A DNA stretch of 64,000 nucleotides from Anaerolineae bacterium (lineage in GTDB: Bacteria > Chloroflexota > Anaerolineae > Aggregatilineales > Phototrophicaceae), in assembly GCA_019912965.1 (NCBI GenBank), contig JAIOHM010000234.1, forward strand, positions 1 through 64,000. Direction: 5' to 3'. The notes under the pieces are model-generated. The model searched no databases. It saw only the letters and a list, made by a program, of their open reading frames with translations, and was not told where the DNA came from. The position numbers and the translations under genes were made by a program. Position 1 is the stretch's first letter; every line of letters begins with the position of its first letter. Below are positions 57,353-64,000 of this stretch, in pieces.

Positions 57353-58417
57353 TCGGTATTTTCGCATGACTGCTTGTAACTCATCCAACGGCAGGGCATG
57401 AACCATTCGCTCTTTGTAACCGATCATAGTTTCAGCCGCCGTGAGCGCATTCAGAACCGACTCTTCAACTGCTTCCGCCGCTGCCTCAAACATGGCGTTC
57501 ATCTGAACATGGGGCAGCATCTTCAGTTCGTAGGGTATTTTCTGTCCCGCGCGGATGTCATTCCCGGTGGCGAACGCGAGGAACAAATCCCCGCTTCCGT
57601 TATGCCCCACACATCCCACCCGCGCCAATCCGATGGTTGCCCGCTGTGCCAGTCGTTTGCACTGTGTGGGTAACAATGGGGCATCCGTTGCCAGAATTAC
57701 GATGATCGACCCACCCGGAGGCGGCTCTGCCCAGGGATCGGGTACGCGCGCATAACCGATTTCTCGCCCAACAGGCACACCATCCACCCGGAACAGATCA
57801 CGATCACCATAATTCGTCTGCACCAGCGCGCCCACCGTGAATGTGCCGCTATCAGTTGCCACGAGGCGTGATGCCGTCCCGATCCCGCCTTTGAAATCGT
57901 GGCAGATCATCCCGGTTCCGCCCCCAACACTGCCTTCGGGGATGACGCCGCCGGAAGCATTTTCAATCGCCTCGTAAACATGCTCCGCTTTCAGGTGAAA
58001 AGCATTGATGTCGTTCAGCCAGCCATCATACGTTTCCGCCACCATCGGCAGCGCGAAATACTCATCTTTCCGGTGCGAAAACTCATAAGCTACCAGCGTA
58101 TCCCGCACAATGCCCACCTGATGCGTGTTGGTGATGCCGATAGGGGAGGTGAGTAGCCCTGATTCTTCCAGCCAGTGCGTCCCGGTAAAATCACCATTCC
58201 CGTTCAGCACATGAAAACCCGCAAATGCTTGGTTATCCCAAATGGCTTCCTCGCGCGGCATGATGATCGTCACACCTGTGCGTGCTACGCGCGGCTCATC
58301 ATAAATCAGGGTGCAGTGTCCAACCCGCACCCCTTTCACATCTGTAATCGCGTTATAGGCTCCAGTTGGCATCCGCCCAACAGTAATCCCCAAATCGCGT
58401 AACCGTTTTCTTTCCAT
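57341..58417 (-). CDS. P1-family peptidase (DmpA/BapA-like aminopeptidase)
   Basis: A 358-aa Ntn-hydrolase-like protein. The start LRDLGITVGRMPTGAYNAITDVKGVRVGH is typical. GSVGGGTGMICHDFKGGIGTAS follows in mid-sequence. Later NGSGDLFLAFATGN holds the Gly-Ser bond at which P1 precursors of the DmpA type self-cleave, freeing the Ser as nucleophile. Members release N-terminal D- or L-amino acids or beta-amino acids from peptides. It overlaps the convergent gene at 56555 by 12 bases. A short A+T-rich ORF lies directly upstream. Confidence 0.88.
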   Translation of the reverse strand: MERKRLRDLGITVGRMPTGAYNAITDVKGVRVGHCTLIYDEPRVARTGVTIIMPREEAIWDNQAFAGFHVLNGNGDFTGTHWLEESGLLTSPIGITNTHQVGIVRDTLVAYEFSHRKDEYFALPMVAETYDGWLNDINAFHLKAEHVYEAIENASGGVIPEGSVGGGTGMICHDFKGGIGTASRLVATDSGTFTVGALVQTNYGDRDLFRVDGVPVGREIGYARVPDPWAEPPPGGSIIVILATDAPLLPTQCKRLAQRATIGLARVGCVGHNGSGDLFLAFATGNDIRAGQKIPYELKMLPHVQMNAMFEAAAEAVEESVLNALTAAETMIGYKERMVHALPLDELQAVMRKYRSNI

Positions 58418-58422
58418 CGGGC

Positions 58423-58722
58423 TTATTTTTTCTTTGATGGGCTAATCTCTACTTTTGCATGATTGATATTATTATACTCATTTGTGTTTAATTCTACTTT
58501 TACTTTTCTGCCTCTCTTAATACCATTTTCAGCTATATTGGTTATCCCATTCATTTTTATGTTTTCTTTAGCTAAATTTTCATTTCTTTTTATGAACATT
58601 CCAACTATCTGAACGACACTAGATAAAATGTCGGCGGTAAACTTCATGACATTTTCAAGTTGTTCATCTCGTACCCATTTAATGGGTTTATCTTTACTAT
58701 TGGTTGGGTTTGAATTGCTCAT
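58423..58722 (-). CDS. A+T-rich small ORF, unknown function
   Basis: A 99-aa ORF, start MSNSNPTNSKDKPIKWVRDE, with a central amphipathic helix (MKFTADILSSVVQIVGMFI), then a basic Asn/Lys-rich part ending in SPSKKK. It and the 212 bases upstream (58723-58934) are much more A+T-rich than the surroundings and use different codons, which suggests recent arrival. No relatives recognised. It ends 5 bases before the peptidase start, though it need not be in one unit with it. Confidence 0.45.
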   Translation of the reverse strand: MSNSNPTNSKDKPIKWVRDEQLENVMKFTADILSSVVQIVGMFIKRNENLAKENIKMNGITNIAENGIKRGRKVKVELNTNEYNNINHAKVEISPSKKK

Positions 58723-58867
58723 ACATCTACCTGTTTAGTGTTTTTAACACTATAACATTGCATGTCTCATAATAAAGTATTTCATTATGAAAAACCTGTG
58801 AATTTCACAGGCGGAAAAAGTTTATTGAAAATATTTTAGTAATTGAAATATGGCTGGATAACTTAGA

Positions 58868-58885
58868 GAGGGGACTTGTCCCCTC
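58868..58885. terminator. Perfect 8-bp stem-loop
   Basis: GAGGGGAC (58868-58875) and GTCCCCTC (58878-58885) downstream of the acyl-CoA dehydrogenase gene. No strong T tract. Confidence 0.5.
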
Positions 58886-58934
58886 ATTGATAGCTAGAAG
58901 TCTTTTCTTATCAATTAAAAATACAAGGCGATGT

Positions 58935-60116
58935 TTAACTAGAGTATGCCTTCACCACCTGTCGCGCGATCACCATTCGGTGAACCTCTGACGCGCCATC
59001 ATAAATACGGAATGCTCGCGCTGCTTCGTACCACTTGCTCAACGGCAAATCGCGCGAGATGCCTTTCGCCCCACAAATCTGGATAGCCCGGTCAAGCACC
59101 CGGTTCACGGCTTCTGCCACGAACACCTTGCACATCGACGATTCCTGTCTTGCTTCCTGTCCCTGTGCCAGGAGCCATGCTGTCTGGTTAATCATCAGCC
59201 GTCCTGCATGGAGATCAATCGCTGAATCCGCCAGCATCCACTGGATAGCTTGATGCCCCGTTAGTGCGCTGCCGAAAGCCTCGCGTTCACTGGCGTACTG
59301 AGTAGCGATTTCCAACGCGCGTTGGGCGATGCCTGTCCACCGCATACAATGGGTCATGCGGGCTGGCCCAAGCCGTTTCTGAGTAAGCCCAAATCCATGA
59401 CCTTCTTCGCCCAGAATCGCGCTGTTTGGTAAGCGTAAATCATGGAACTTAATCTCGCAGTGTCCGCCTAGATCCTTCGCCCCCATAATCGGCACATCTC
59501 GGATAATATCAATCCCGGGGGTTTCGATTGGTGCAAGAAACAGGGTAGACCCTTTATGGGTAGGCACATCCGGGTTGCTCACGGCCATGATAATCAGGAA
59601 TGCTGCCCCACGCGCGCCGCTTGAAAACCACTTGTGACCATTGATGACCCACTCATCTCCGTCGCGTACAGCGGTTGTTTTCAGCATGGTTGGGTCAGAC
59701 CCCGCGCCCGGAGCAGGTTCAGTCATCGCAAATGCCGACCGGATTTTGCCTGCCGCCAGCGGTTTCAAATAACGTTCAGCCTGTTCCTCATTAGCGAACA
59801 TATGGAGCAGGTGCATATTGCCTTCGTCTGGTGCGGAGCAGTTCAGCGCCACCGGGCCGATTAAGCTCCGTCCTGCTGCCTCAAAAACGGGTACAATTTC
59901 TTGCAGGCTGAGTCCCAATCCACCCAATTCTTTGGGCAGTTGTGGACACCATAATCCAGCCGCTTTGGCCTTCGCCCGGAGGGCATCAAGCTGTGCAGGT
60001 GTAAGACCGTCTTCGTGTTCTTCAAGGTGTGCTTCCAGGGGAATAACTTCTTGGTCAATAAACTGGCGTACCCGCCGTGTAATATCCTGTACATGTTCGG
60101 GAATTGAGAAGTCCAT
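58935..60116 (-). CDS. Acyl-CoA dehydrogenase
   Basis: A 393-aa flavoenzyme from ATG 60116, with AAAGGAG upstream; the longer frame to 60191 has no site. Landmarks: FAMTEPAPGAGSDPTMLKT (FAD/acyl site), GHKWFSSGA, the middle beta domain, R-M-T-H-C-M-R-W helix, LTGHQAIQWMLADSAID and the C-terminal CGAKGISRDLPLSKWYEAARAFRIYDGASEVHRM. It oxidises acyl-CoA to enoyl-CoA and passes electrons to ETF. The pattern is close to the ACAD10/11-like branch, which fits the divergent APH gene. Confidence 0.93.
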   Translation of the reverse strand: MDFSIPEHVQDITRRVRQFIDQEVIPLEAHLEEHEDGLTPAQLDALRAKAKAAGLWCPQLPKELGGLGLSLQEIVPVFEAAGRSLIGPVALNCSAPDEGNMHLLHMFANEEQAERYLKPLAAGKIRSAFAMTEPAPGAGSDPTMLKTTAVRDGDEWVINGHKWFSSGARGAAFLIIMAVSNPDVPTHKGSTLFLAPIETPGIDIIRDVPIMGAKDLGGHCEIKFHDLRLPNSAILGEEGHGFGLTQKRLGPARMTHCMRWTGIAQRALEIATQYASEREAFGSALTGHQAIQWMLADSAIDLHAGRLMINQTAWLLAQGQEARQESSMCKVFVAEAVNRVLDRAIQICGAKGISRDLPLSKWYEAARAFRIYDGASEVHRMVIARQVVKAYSS

Positions 60117-60244
60117 ACAAAACTCCTTTTGAAAAAATTTTCCCAAGTTTAGCATGTCTGACCGGGGTGCGATACTATTTGAAGGACACATTTTTGATTT
60201 TGCATTACAATCAATAACAAATTACTTGGGGTAACCTTCAGCCT

Positions 60245-61276
60245 ATGGTCGATAACCCGGCTCAAGAAGACTTCCGTCAGCGGCTTACCGAATATCTGGA
60301 AGCAGTCATGGATGTGCCGTCGGTTGAGGTATACACCTTACAACCGCTTGCAGGTGGCACATCGCGCGATAACTGGTTGGTTGGGGTAGAAGTTGACGGC
60401 GAAAAACAGCAGCTCGTCTTGCGCCGTGATCTGGCGACCACGATGGATGAACAGGCTTTGCCCCGTGATCAGGAATTTCTGGTCATGCAGGCTGCTTATG
60501 AAAGTAGTGTTCGCGTCCCTAAACCGCGTTGGTACTGCCTCGAAGCGCTGATTTTGGATACCCCATTTCTGTTGATGGATTACGTCGAAGGCGAGTCTAT
60601 CGGCAAAAAAATTGTTCAGGATTCAGAATTTGCCGAGGCGCGGCTTCATCTCCCCGAACAAATGGGACAGCAGTTAGCCTGTATCCACGCTGTCAATCTC
60701 GAAAAATTTGATCTGAAATTTCTCTCGTCACCGCGTCCCGGCTTCTCACCCGCCCAAGAACGTTTGCTTCAAATCCGCGCCCTGATTTTGAAACTCGGTC
60801 TGCATAACCCTGTTTTCGAGTTCGGCCTGCGTTGGGCAGAACAGCATACTCCTGCTTGTGATAAACCAGTTTTGCTTCAGGGAGATTTTCGCTTTGGCAA
60901 TCTGCTGGTTGGCGTAAAGGGCTTAAACGGTATTGTGGACTGGGAATTTAGCCGCATCGGTGACCCATTGGAGGATGTAGCATGGCCGTGCATCCGCGAT
61001 TGGCGTTATGGGAATGGTGAGCAAAAGCTGGGCGGCATTGCCGACCGTGAACCCTTCATCAAAGCCTATGAAACCGCCAAAGGCTGTGTTGTAGATCGGA
61101 AAGCGGTCGATTTTTGGGAAATCGTCGGCAATTTACGCTGGGCCGTAACCTGTCTTTCACAGGCCAACCGCCACCTGTCCGGCGGAGATCAAAGCATTGA
61201 ACTGGCAAGTTTAGGCCGTCGTTCAGCCGAAATGCAGTACGAGATGTTACGTCTGATTGGTGAAATGGGGTTATAA
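60245..61276 (+). CDS. Aminoglycoside phosphotransferase-like (APH) kinase, acyl-CoA-linked type
   Basis: A 343-aa kinase-like protein. Nucleotide-binding start LAGGTSRDNWLV and LVLRRDL (Lys replaced by Arg), LLMDYVEGESIG, catalytic loop L-Q-G-D-F-R-F-G-N-L-L and metal motif IVDWEFSRIGDPLEDVAW. Members next to acyl-CoA dehydrogenases are thought to phosphorylate hydroxyacyl groups (ACAD10/11 logic). It is divergent from the acyl-CoA dehydrogenase and 3 bases from the DUF6285 gene. Confidence 0.88.
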   Translation: MVDNPAQEDFRQRLTEYLEAVMDVPSVEVYTLQPLAGGTSRDNWLVGVEVDGEKQQLVLRRDLATTMDEQALPRDQEFLVMQAAYESSVRVPKPRWYCLEALILDTPFLLMDYVEGESIGKKIVQDSEFAEARLHLPEQMGQQLACIHAVNLEKFDLKFLSSPRPGFSPAQERLLQIRALILKLGLHNPVFEFGLRWAEQHTPACDKPVLLQGDFRFGNLLVGVKGLNGIVDWEFSRIGDPLEDVAWPCIRDWRYGNGEQKLGGIADREPFIKAYETAKGCVVDRKAVDFWEIVGNLRWAVTCLSQANRHLSGGDQSIELASLGRRSAEMQYEMLRLIGEMGL

Positions 61277-61279
61277 GCC

Positions 61280-61708
61280 ATGTATGACCGTCCAACTACG
61301 CCTGAACTGCTGGATGCTGTGCGAAAGTACTTAAGTGAACAGATTATTCCTGTAGTCAGGAATGACCGTAAACTGAATTATCAAACCCACATCGCCATCA
61401 ACTTATTGCGAATTGTCGAACGGCAGATGAGCATCGGAACGGGCCAGGTCAGGGATGAATGGCTGCGTCTAAATCATGTACAGGGAACGACGAATCTGCC
61501 GCCGACTGACTCTGCCGAAGCCCTTACCGCCTTGTCCGAACGTAACCGGAAATTGTGTCAGGAGATCAGCGCCGGACGTTACGATTATATGCCACAGCGC
61601 GCTGCCCTCTACGAGCATTTGCTGGCAACCGTTCGCGTCCAATTGGAAGTCGCTAACCCTGACTTTCTGGAAGTTCTGGCGAAAGAGGACGCGAAAAAGC
61701 AGCTATAA
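61280..61708 (+). CDS. DUF6285-family protein
   Basis: A 142-aa helical protein starting MYDRPTTPELLDAVRKYLSEQIIP, with HIAINLLRIVERQ and RNRKLCQEISAGRY. This is the small family that follows APH/acyl-CoA dehydrogenase genes in bacteria. Its function is undefined; it is probably an accessory of the same acyl-CoA route. Start 3 bases after the kinase stop, so translation is coupled. Confidence 0.82.
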   Translation: MYDRPTTPELLDAVRKYLSEQIIPVVRNDRKLNYQTHIAINLLRIVERQMSIGTGQVRDEWLRLNHVQGTTNLPPTDSAEALTALSERNRKLCQEISAGRYDYMPQRAALYEHLLATVRVQLEVANPDFLEVLAKEDAKKQL

Positions 61709-61714
61709 ATCAAA

Positions 61715-61738
61715 ACCCGGCCATATACTAAGCCGGGT
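61715..61738. terminator. Bidirectional terminator
   Basis: ACCCGGC (61715-61721) pairs with GCCGGGT (61732-61738); A and T runs flank it. Confidence 0.65.
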
Positions 61739-61755
61739 GTTTGAGGAAAAGTTGC

Positions 61756-63384
61756 TTAATCGCTACAGCTAATCGGCGGCAGACCAATGCTTTGCCCGGA
61801 AGGATAAGCGGTTACGCTGCCACCGGTGGCGTCGTACCCATACACCACCCAACTGCCGGAAAGCGGTGGTACACCGTTTGTGAGAGTGGTTTCCAGCGAC
61901 GAACTTTCAAAGGTTACGCTTGTAGACCCCGGCGGAGCATTTTCATACACCACCGTAATTTGCCCATAATCGGGCCCGCATGACCAATTTGCCATGAAGG
62001 GTGGCGGAGCAGCCTCGCGTGGCACAGTCACTGTTGGGGAGACGCAGGCTGTTTGCCCATTCACCAACGCTTCAACATACCACGACATCTGAATATTGAA
62101 ACCTGCATTGGAGAGGTCAAACAGAACATTAGTGCTGGCAGTTTCTACCGAACCAAACCCTATCACCGTCAGGCGGTAGCTGGTCGCGCCGGGGGCAGTG
62201 TCCCAGAAAAAGGTGTTAAATCCATAGGCCAGTCCATCCAGCGGTGAAGTTGGCCTGAATCCACTGCAATCTGCTAGTCCTGCTGCTGGCATGTCCACAT
62301 TAACGGATTGTACTGTGCGATCAGGTACATCAATTGGGTAGTTTAGCACTTCATCTGGAAGTGATTCAAGAATCCGTAAACTATCCAATTCATCCTGTGT
62401 CAGCGCCCGGAAGCCGCCAAATCGCCCATTGATACTCTGCCCGTCATTGCTTAAAGGGGCTTCCACTGTAAAGCCACGTGGCACTTGCACCCCATTAGCA
62501 TTAGCGGTTCCATTGATAGTAGACATACGAAGTGCGTTGTTCTCGGTCGTTTGTAGAACGATAGTCGAACCGATGTTGATGTCTGCTCCATTGACCGTAA
62601 TAGCCACCTCTATATTTTGTGGCCCCTGCGCCACGACCAATGATGGTGCTTCCTCGCAAGTAAGCTGGCTGACACCCGTGCGGAAGGTGAAGGCCTGCAT
62701 TGGGGAACGGGGTTCTTGGCTCGCATCAGGCAAACTGCTTAAATCACCCTCAGCTTGAATCAATGCTCGGTTGACCCACCCCAATGTGCTATCAAATCCA
62801 ACTCGCAACCATTCACCATCGGTACTCAGAGCGTCAGTTTGTAAGGTGGTTCCAGCGGGAACACTCCCAATTACATTAGCCCGTGTGGTTGGTGCGCTGC
62901 GAATGTTTGCCCCGCTAAGAGTAGTAATATTGATCGGATCAACCGACTGCTGTATGACTTCTTCGGTTGGAACTTCGTTTTCGATTGAGGCATCCCCCAG
63001 CAGAATAAACCGCACCGATTGACCCGGCAGGGTATTGGGGATGTTTGCCCGCAGGCTTAAGAGTGCTATACCCCATTCCTGAAGGACTGTGTCGAGTGGT
63101 GTGGTCTGGATGGATTGTGTGTTAATCAAGTCTGCGCGGTCGGAGGGTTGAGTGAAGAAATCTTCAGACACATCCTCAGTGAAGATTGCTCCAACACGGT
63201 TGAATCCATAACAGGCCGTATCACGCGCCATATTCCCGCAGTTGCTTCCCAGGTCTTTTAATGCCTGCTCCACCAGTGCAGGACAACTTTCGCCCTGCAA
63301 CATACCGCGTTGTTGGGGGGCAAAAACCAAAATGATGCTTAGCAAGATTAACGCCAGTGTTGCTTTTTGACCAACCATCTCCAT
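61756..63384 (-). CDS. Secreted SH3b-domain protein with fibronectin-like C-terminal parts
   Basis: A 542-aa secreted protein with a signal helix (about 7-26). Residues about 150-212 form a bacterial SH3 domain (LSGANIRSAPTTRANVIGSVPAGTTL, then GEWLRVGFDSTLGWVNRALI). Residues about 330-350 carry RALTQDELDSLRILESLP. C-terminal regions contain LDGLAYGFNTFFWDTAPGA and TSYRLTVIGFGSVET, resembling Ig/fibronectin-type modules. SH3b domains bind cell-wall peptides. It follows a partial paralogue at 63495 on the same strand, so this is a tandem duplication. A C-terminal Cys lies one residue before the end. Confidence 0.8.
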   Translation of the reverse strand: MEMVGQKATLALILLSIILVFAPQQRGMLQGESCPALVEQALKDLGSNCGNMARDTACYGFNRVGAIFTEDVSEDFFTQPSDRADLINTQSIQTTPLDTVLQEWGIALLSLRANIPNTLPGQSVRFILLGDASIENEVPTEEVIQQSVDPINITTLSGANIRSAPTTRANVIGSVPAGTTLQTDALSTDGEWLRVGFDSTLGWVNRALIQAEGDLSSLPDASQEPRSPMQAFTFRTGVSQLTCEEAPSLVVAQGPQNIEVAITVNGADINIGSTIVLQTTENNALRMSTINGTANANGVQVPRGFTVEAPLSNDGQSINGRFGGFRALTQDELDSLRILESLPDEVLNYPIDVPDRTVQSVNVDMPAAGLADCSGFRPTSPLDGLAYGFNTFFWDTAPGATSYRLTVIGFGSVETASTNVLFDLSNAGFNIQMSWYVEALVNGQTACVSPTVTVPREAAPPPFMANWSCGPDYGQITVVYENAPPGSTSVTFESSSLETTLTNGVPPLSGSWVVYGYDATGGSVTAYPSGQSIGLPPISCSD

Positions 63385-63445
63385 TGCTCCTTGTGTGAGC
63401 CTCTATAGTAACACCTTATGATTGCACTTTTGAACTGTAATCAAA

Positions 63446-63468
63446 AAGCCCGACTGTGAGCCGGGCTT
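63446..63468 (-). terminator. Terminator of the window-end paralogue
   Basis: AAGCCCG (63446-63452) pairs with CGGGCTT (63462-63468); a T run follows on the minus strand. Confidence 0.7.
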
Positions 63469-63494
63469 AGGTTACAAAAGAGAAGCACGTTAGA

Positions 63495-64000
63495 TCAGCA
63501 GGAACTCGTTACAGCACAGATAGGCGGCAGAATGCTCAAGTCGCGTGGAATGCTTGTGCCAGAAGAACAAATCACCTGTCCGTCGCGTAAAGCGTCCACA
63601 CTCCATGAAAGTGTATTGCCGCTTAGATTTGTCAGATCAACACTAGCGTTCAGATTAGTCGTCTCGACTGAGCCAGCCGATGTGTAAAGGCGATAGCTGG
63701 TCGCGCCGGGGGCAGCATCCCAATAGAATGTGGTAACCTGCACACCCCATCCATCCAATGGAGATGTAATGCGGAATCCCTCGCATCCCTGTCCACCAAT
63801 TGTAATACCCGGTTGTGGGCCGCCTGTGCCTCCATTATTGAGCGCGGCTAACGTTTGTTGAATTTCTTCCGGTGTTGGTAGATTGATCGGGTAGTTTAAG
63901 AGGTTAGGGGGCAGCAGCTCAAGAATAACCAGCTTCTCTAATTCTTCTGGGGTAAGTGGGCGTAAATTCTGAAGCGGGCCATTTTGATTTCCCTCATCGT
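63495..64000 (-). CDS. Partial paralogue of the SH3b-type secreted protein (cut by window end)
   Basis: The open minus frame runs from the stop at 63495 to the window edge, with no start inside. Its upstream part reads LRPLTPEELEKLVILELLPP and LLNYPINLPTPEEI, a counterpart of the LTQDELDSLRILESLP region of the neighbour. The downstream part reads SPLDGWGVQVTTFYWDAAPGA and TSYRLYTSAGSVET and ends in Cys pairs. It is therefore the 3' end of a related gene; the SH3b part, if any, is beyond the window. Separate terminators suggest separate units. Confidence 0.75.
   Translation of the reverse strand, partial: DEGNQNGPLQNLRPLTPEELEKLVILELLPPNLLNYPINLPTPEEIQQTLAALNNGGTGGPQPGITIGGQGCEGFRITSPLDGWGVQVTTFYWDAAPGATSYRLYTSAGSVETTNLNASVDLTNLSGNTLSWSVDALRDGQVICSSGTSIPRDLSILPPICAVTSSC

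Noticed and set aside
1-64000. CRISPR array, prophage, integron or biosynthetic gene cluster
   Set aside because: No regularly spaced repeats, integrase, phage structural genes or modular synthases were seen; the P450 alone does not make a cluster.

Overview
The window looks like one contig piece from a Chloroflexota (Chloroflexi) chromosome, probably Anaerolineae-related. This is inferred from gene style and not proven, because there is no rRNA or marker operon. The pointers are lipoproteins with long Thr/Pro-rich linkers (3355, 53757), several membrane-anchored TPR proteins, two large class A penicillin-binding proteins, a membrane Ser/Thr kinase, an F420/deazaflavin-type (Ddn-like) protein, an acyl-CoA dehydrogenase/APH/DUF6285 trio and recurrent non-coding repeats. 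Gene density is high, with genes on both strands in short operons and Shine-Dalgarno sites of the GGAG/AGGAG type. No phage, plasmid, CRISPR, rRNA or recognisable transposase gene was seen.

Layout. 0.1-1.8 kb: an SRPBCC protein, an A+T-rich TIR-pentapeptide gene, and tRNA-Gly. 1.9-2.65 kb: first copy of a dispersed non-coding repeat. 2.65-4.4 kb: HAD phosphatase and a secreted esterase. 4.4-9.7 kb (minus): a possible 51-aa membrane peptide, a class A PBP and two TPR proteins. 9.8-12.5 kb: PadR regulator, small membrane protein, MFS exporter. 12.6-16.7 kb: a signalling block with an ECF sigma factor, a small partner, a pseudo-receiver/roadblock-like protein and a transmembrane Ser/Thr kinase. 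16.8-22.1 kb: sulfurtransferase, an RHH-plus-membrane protein, TetR, a pore-like membrane protein, an anchored protein sharing the kinase's outer domain, and a creatininase-family enzyme. 22.1-28.1 kb: phosphate/phosphonate ABC genes phnD, phnC and an unusual phnE, then a MITE-like element and a convergent PhoX-type phosphatase; together these look like phosphorus scavenging. 28.3-31.3 kb: FAD oxidoreductase, cytochrome P450, small protein. 31.4-38.3 kb: two polytopic glycosyltransferase-like proteins, trmB, tRNA-Ser, alpha/beta hydrolase, glutaredoxin-like protein and an amidase. 38.4-45.4 kb: Dps, P-type ATPase, aldo/keto reductase, carotenoid-desaturase-like flavoprotein, beta-helix protein. 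45.6-50.7 kb: second class A PBP, Ddn-like protein, TPR protein.

50.7-53.4 kb: a sugar-nucleotide-epimerase-type gene is broken into two halves. Between them lies a divergent HxlR regulator/short-chain dehydrogenase cassette, with only a few codons of the old gene lost at the junction. 53.4-57.4 kb: acidic small protein, lipoprotein, metallophosphoesterase, second copy of the dispersed repeat, and a Cys-motif protein of unknown function. 57.3-64 kb: P1-family peptidase, an A+T-rich small ORF, acyl-CoA dehydrogenase divergent from an APH kinase and DUF6285 gene, and two tandem paralogous secreted proteins, the second cut by the window end.

Most unusual items: (1) a four-cysteine outer domain shared by the Ser/Thr kinase and a nearby stand-alone anchored protein; (2) a PhnE-type permease carrying an extracytoplasmic domain and about 300 extra membrane residues inside the permease fold; (3) the SDR/HxlR cassette splitting the epimerase gene; (4) the long dispersed repeat with a conserved hairpin and a conserved minus-strand peptide; (5) a 207-bp inverted-repeat element next to phnE; (6) an exact 11-bp tandem repeat just upstream of the P450 promoter.
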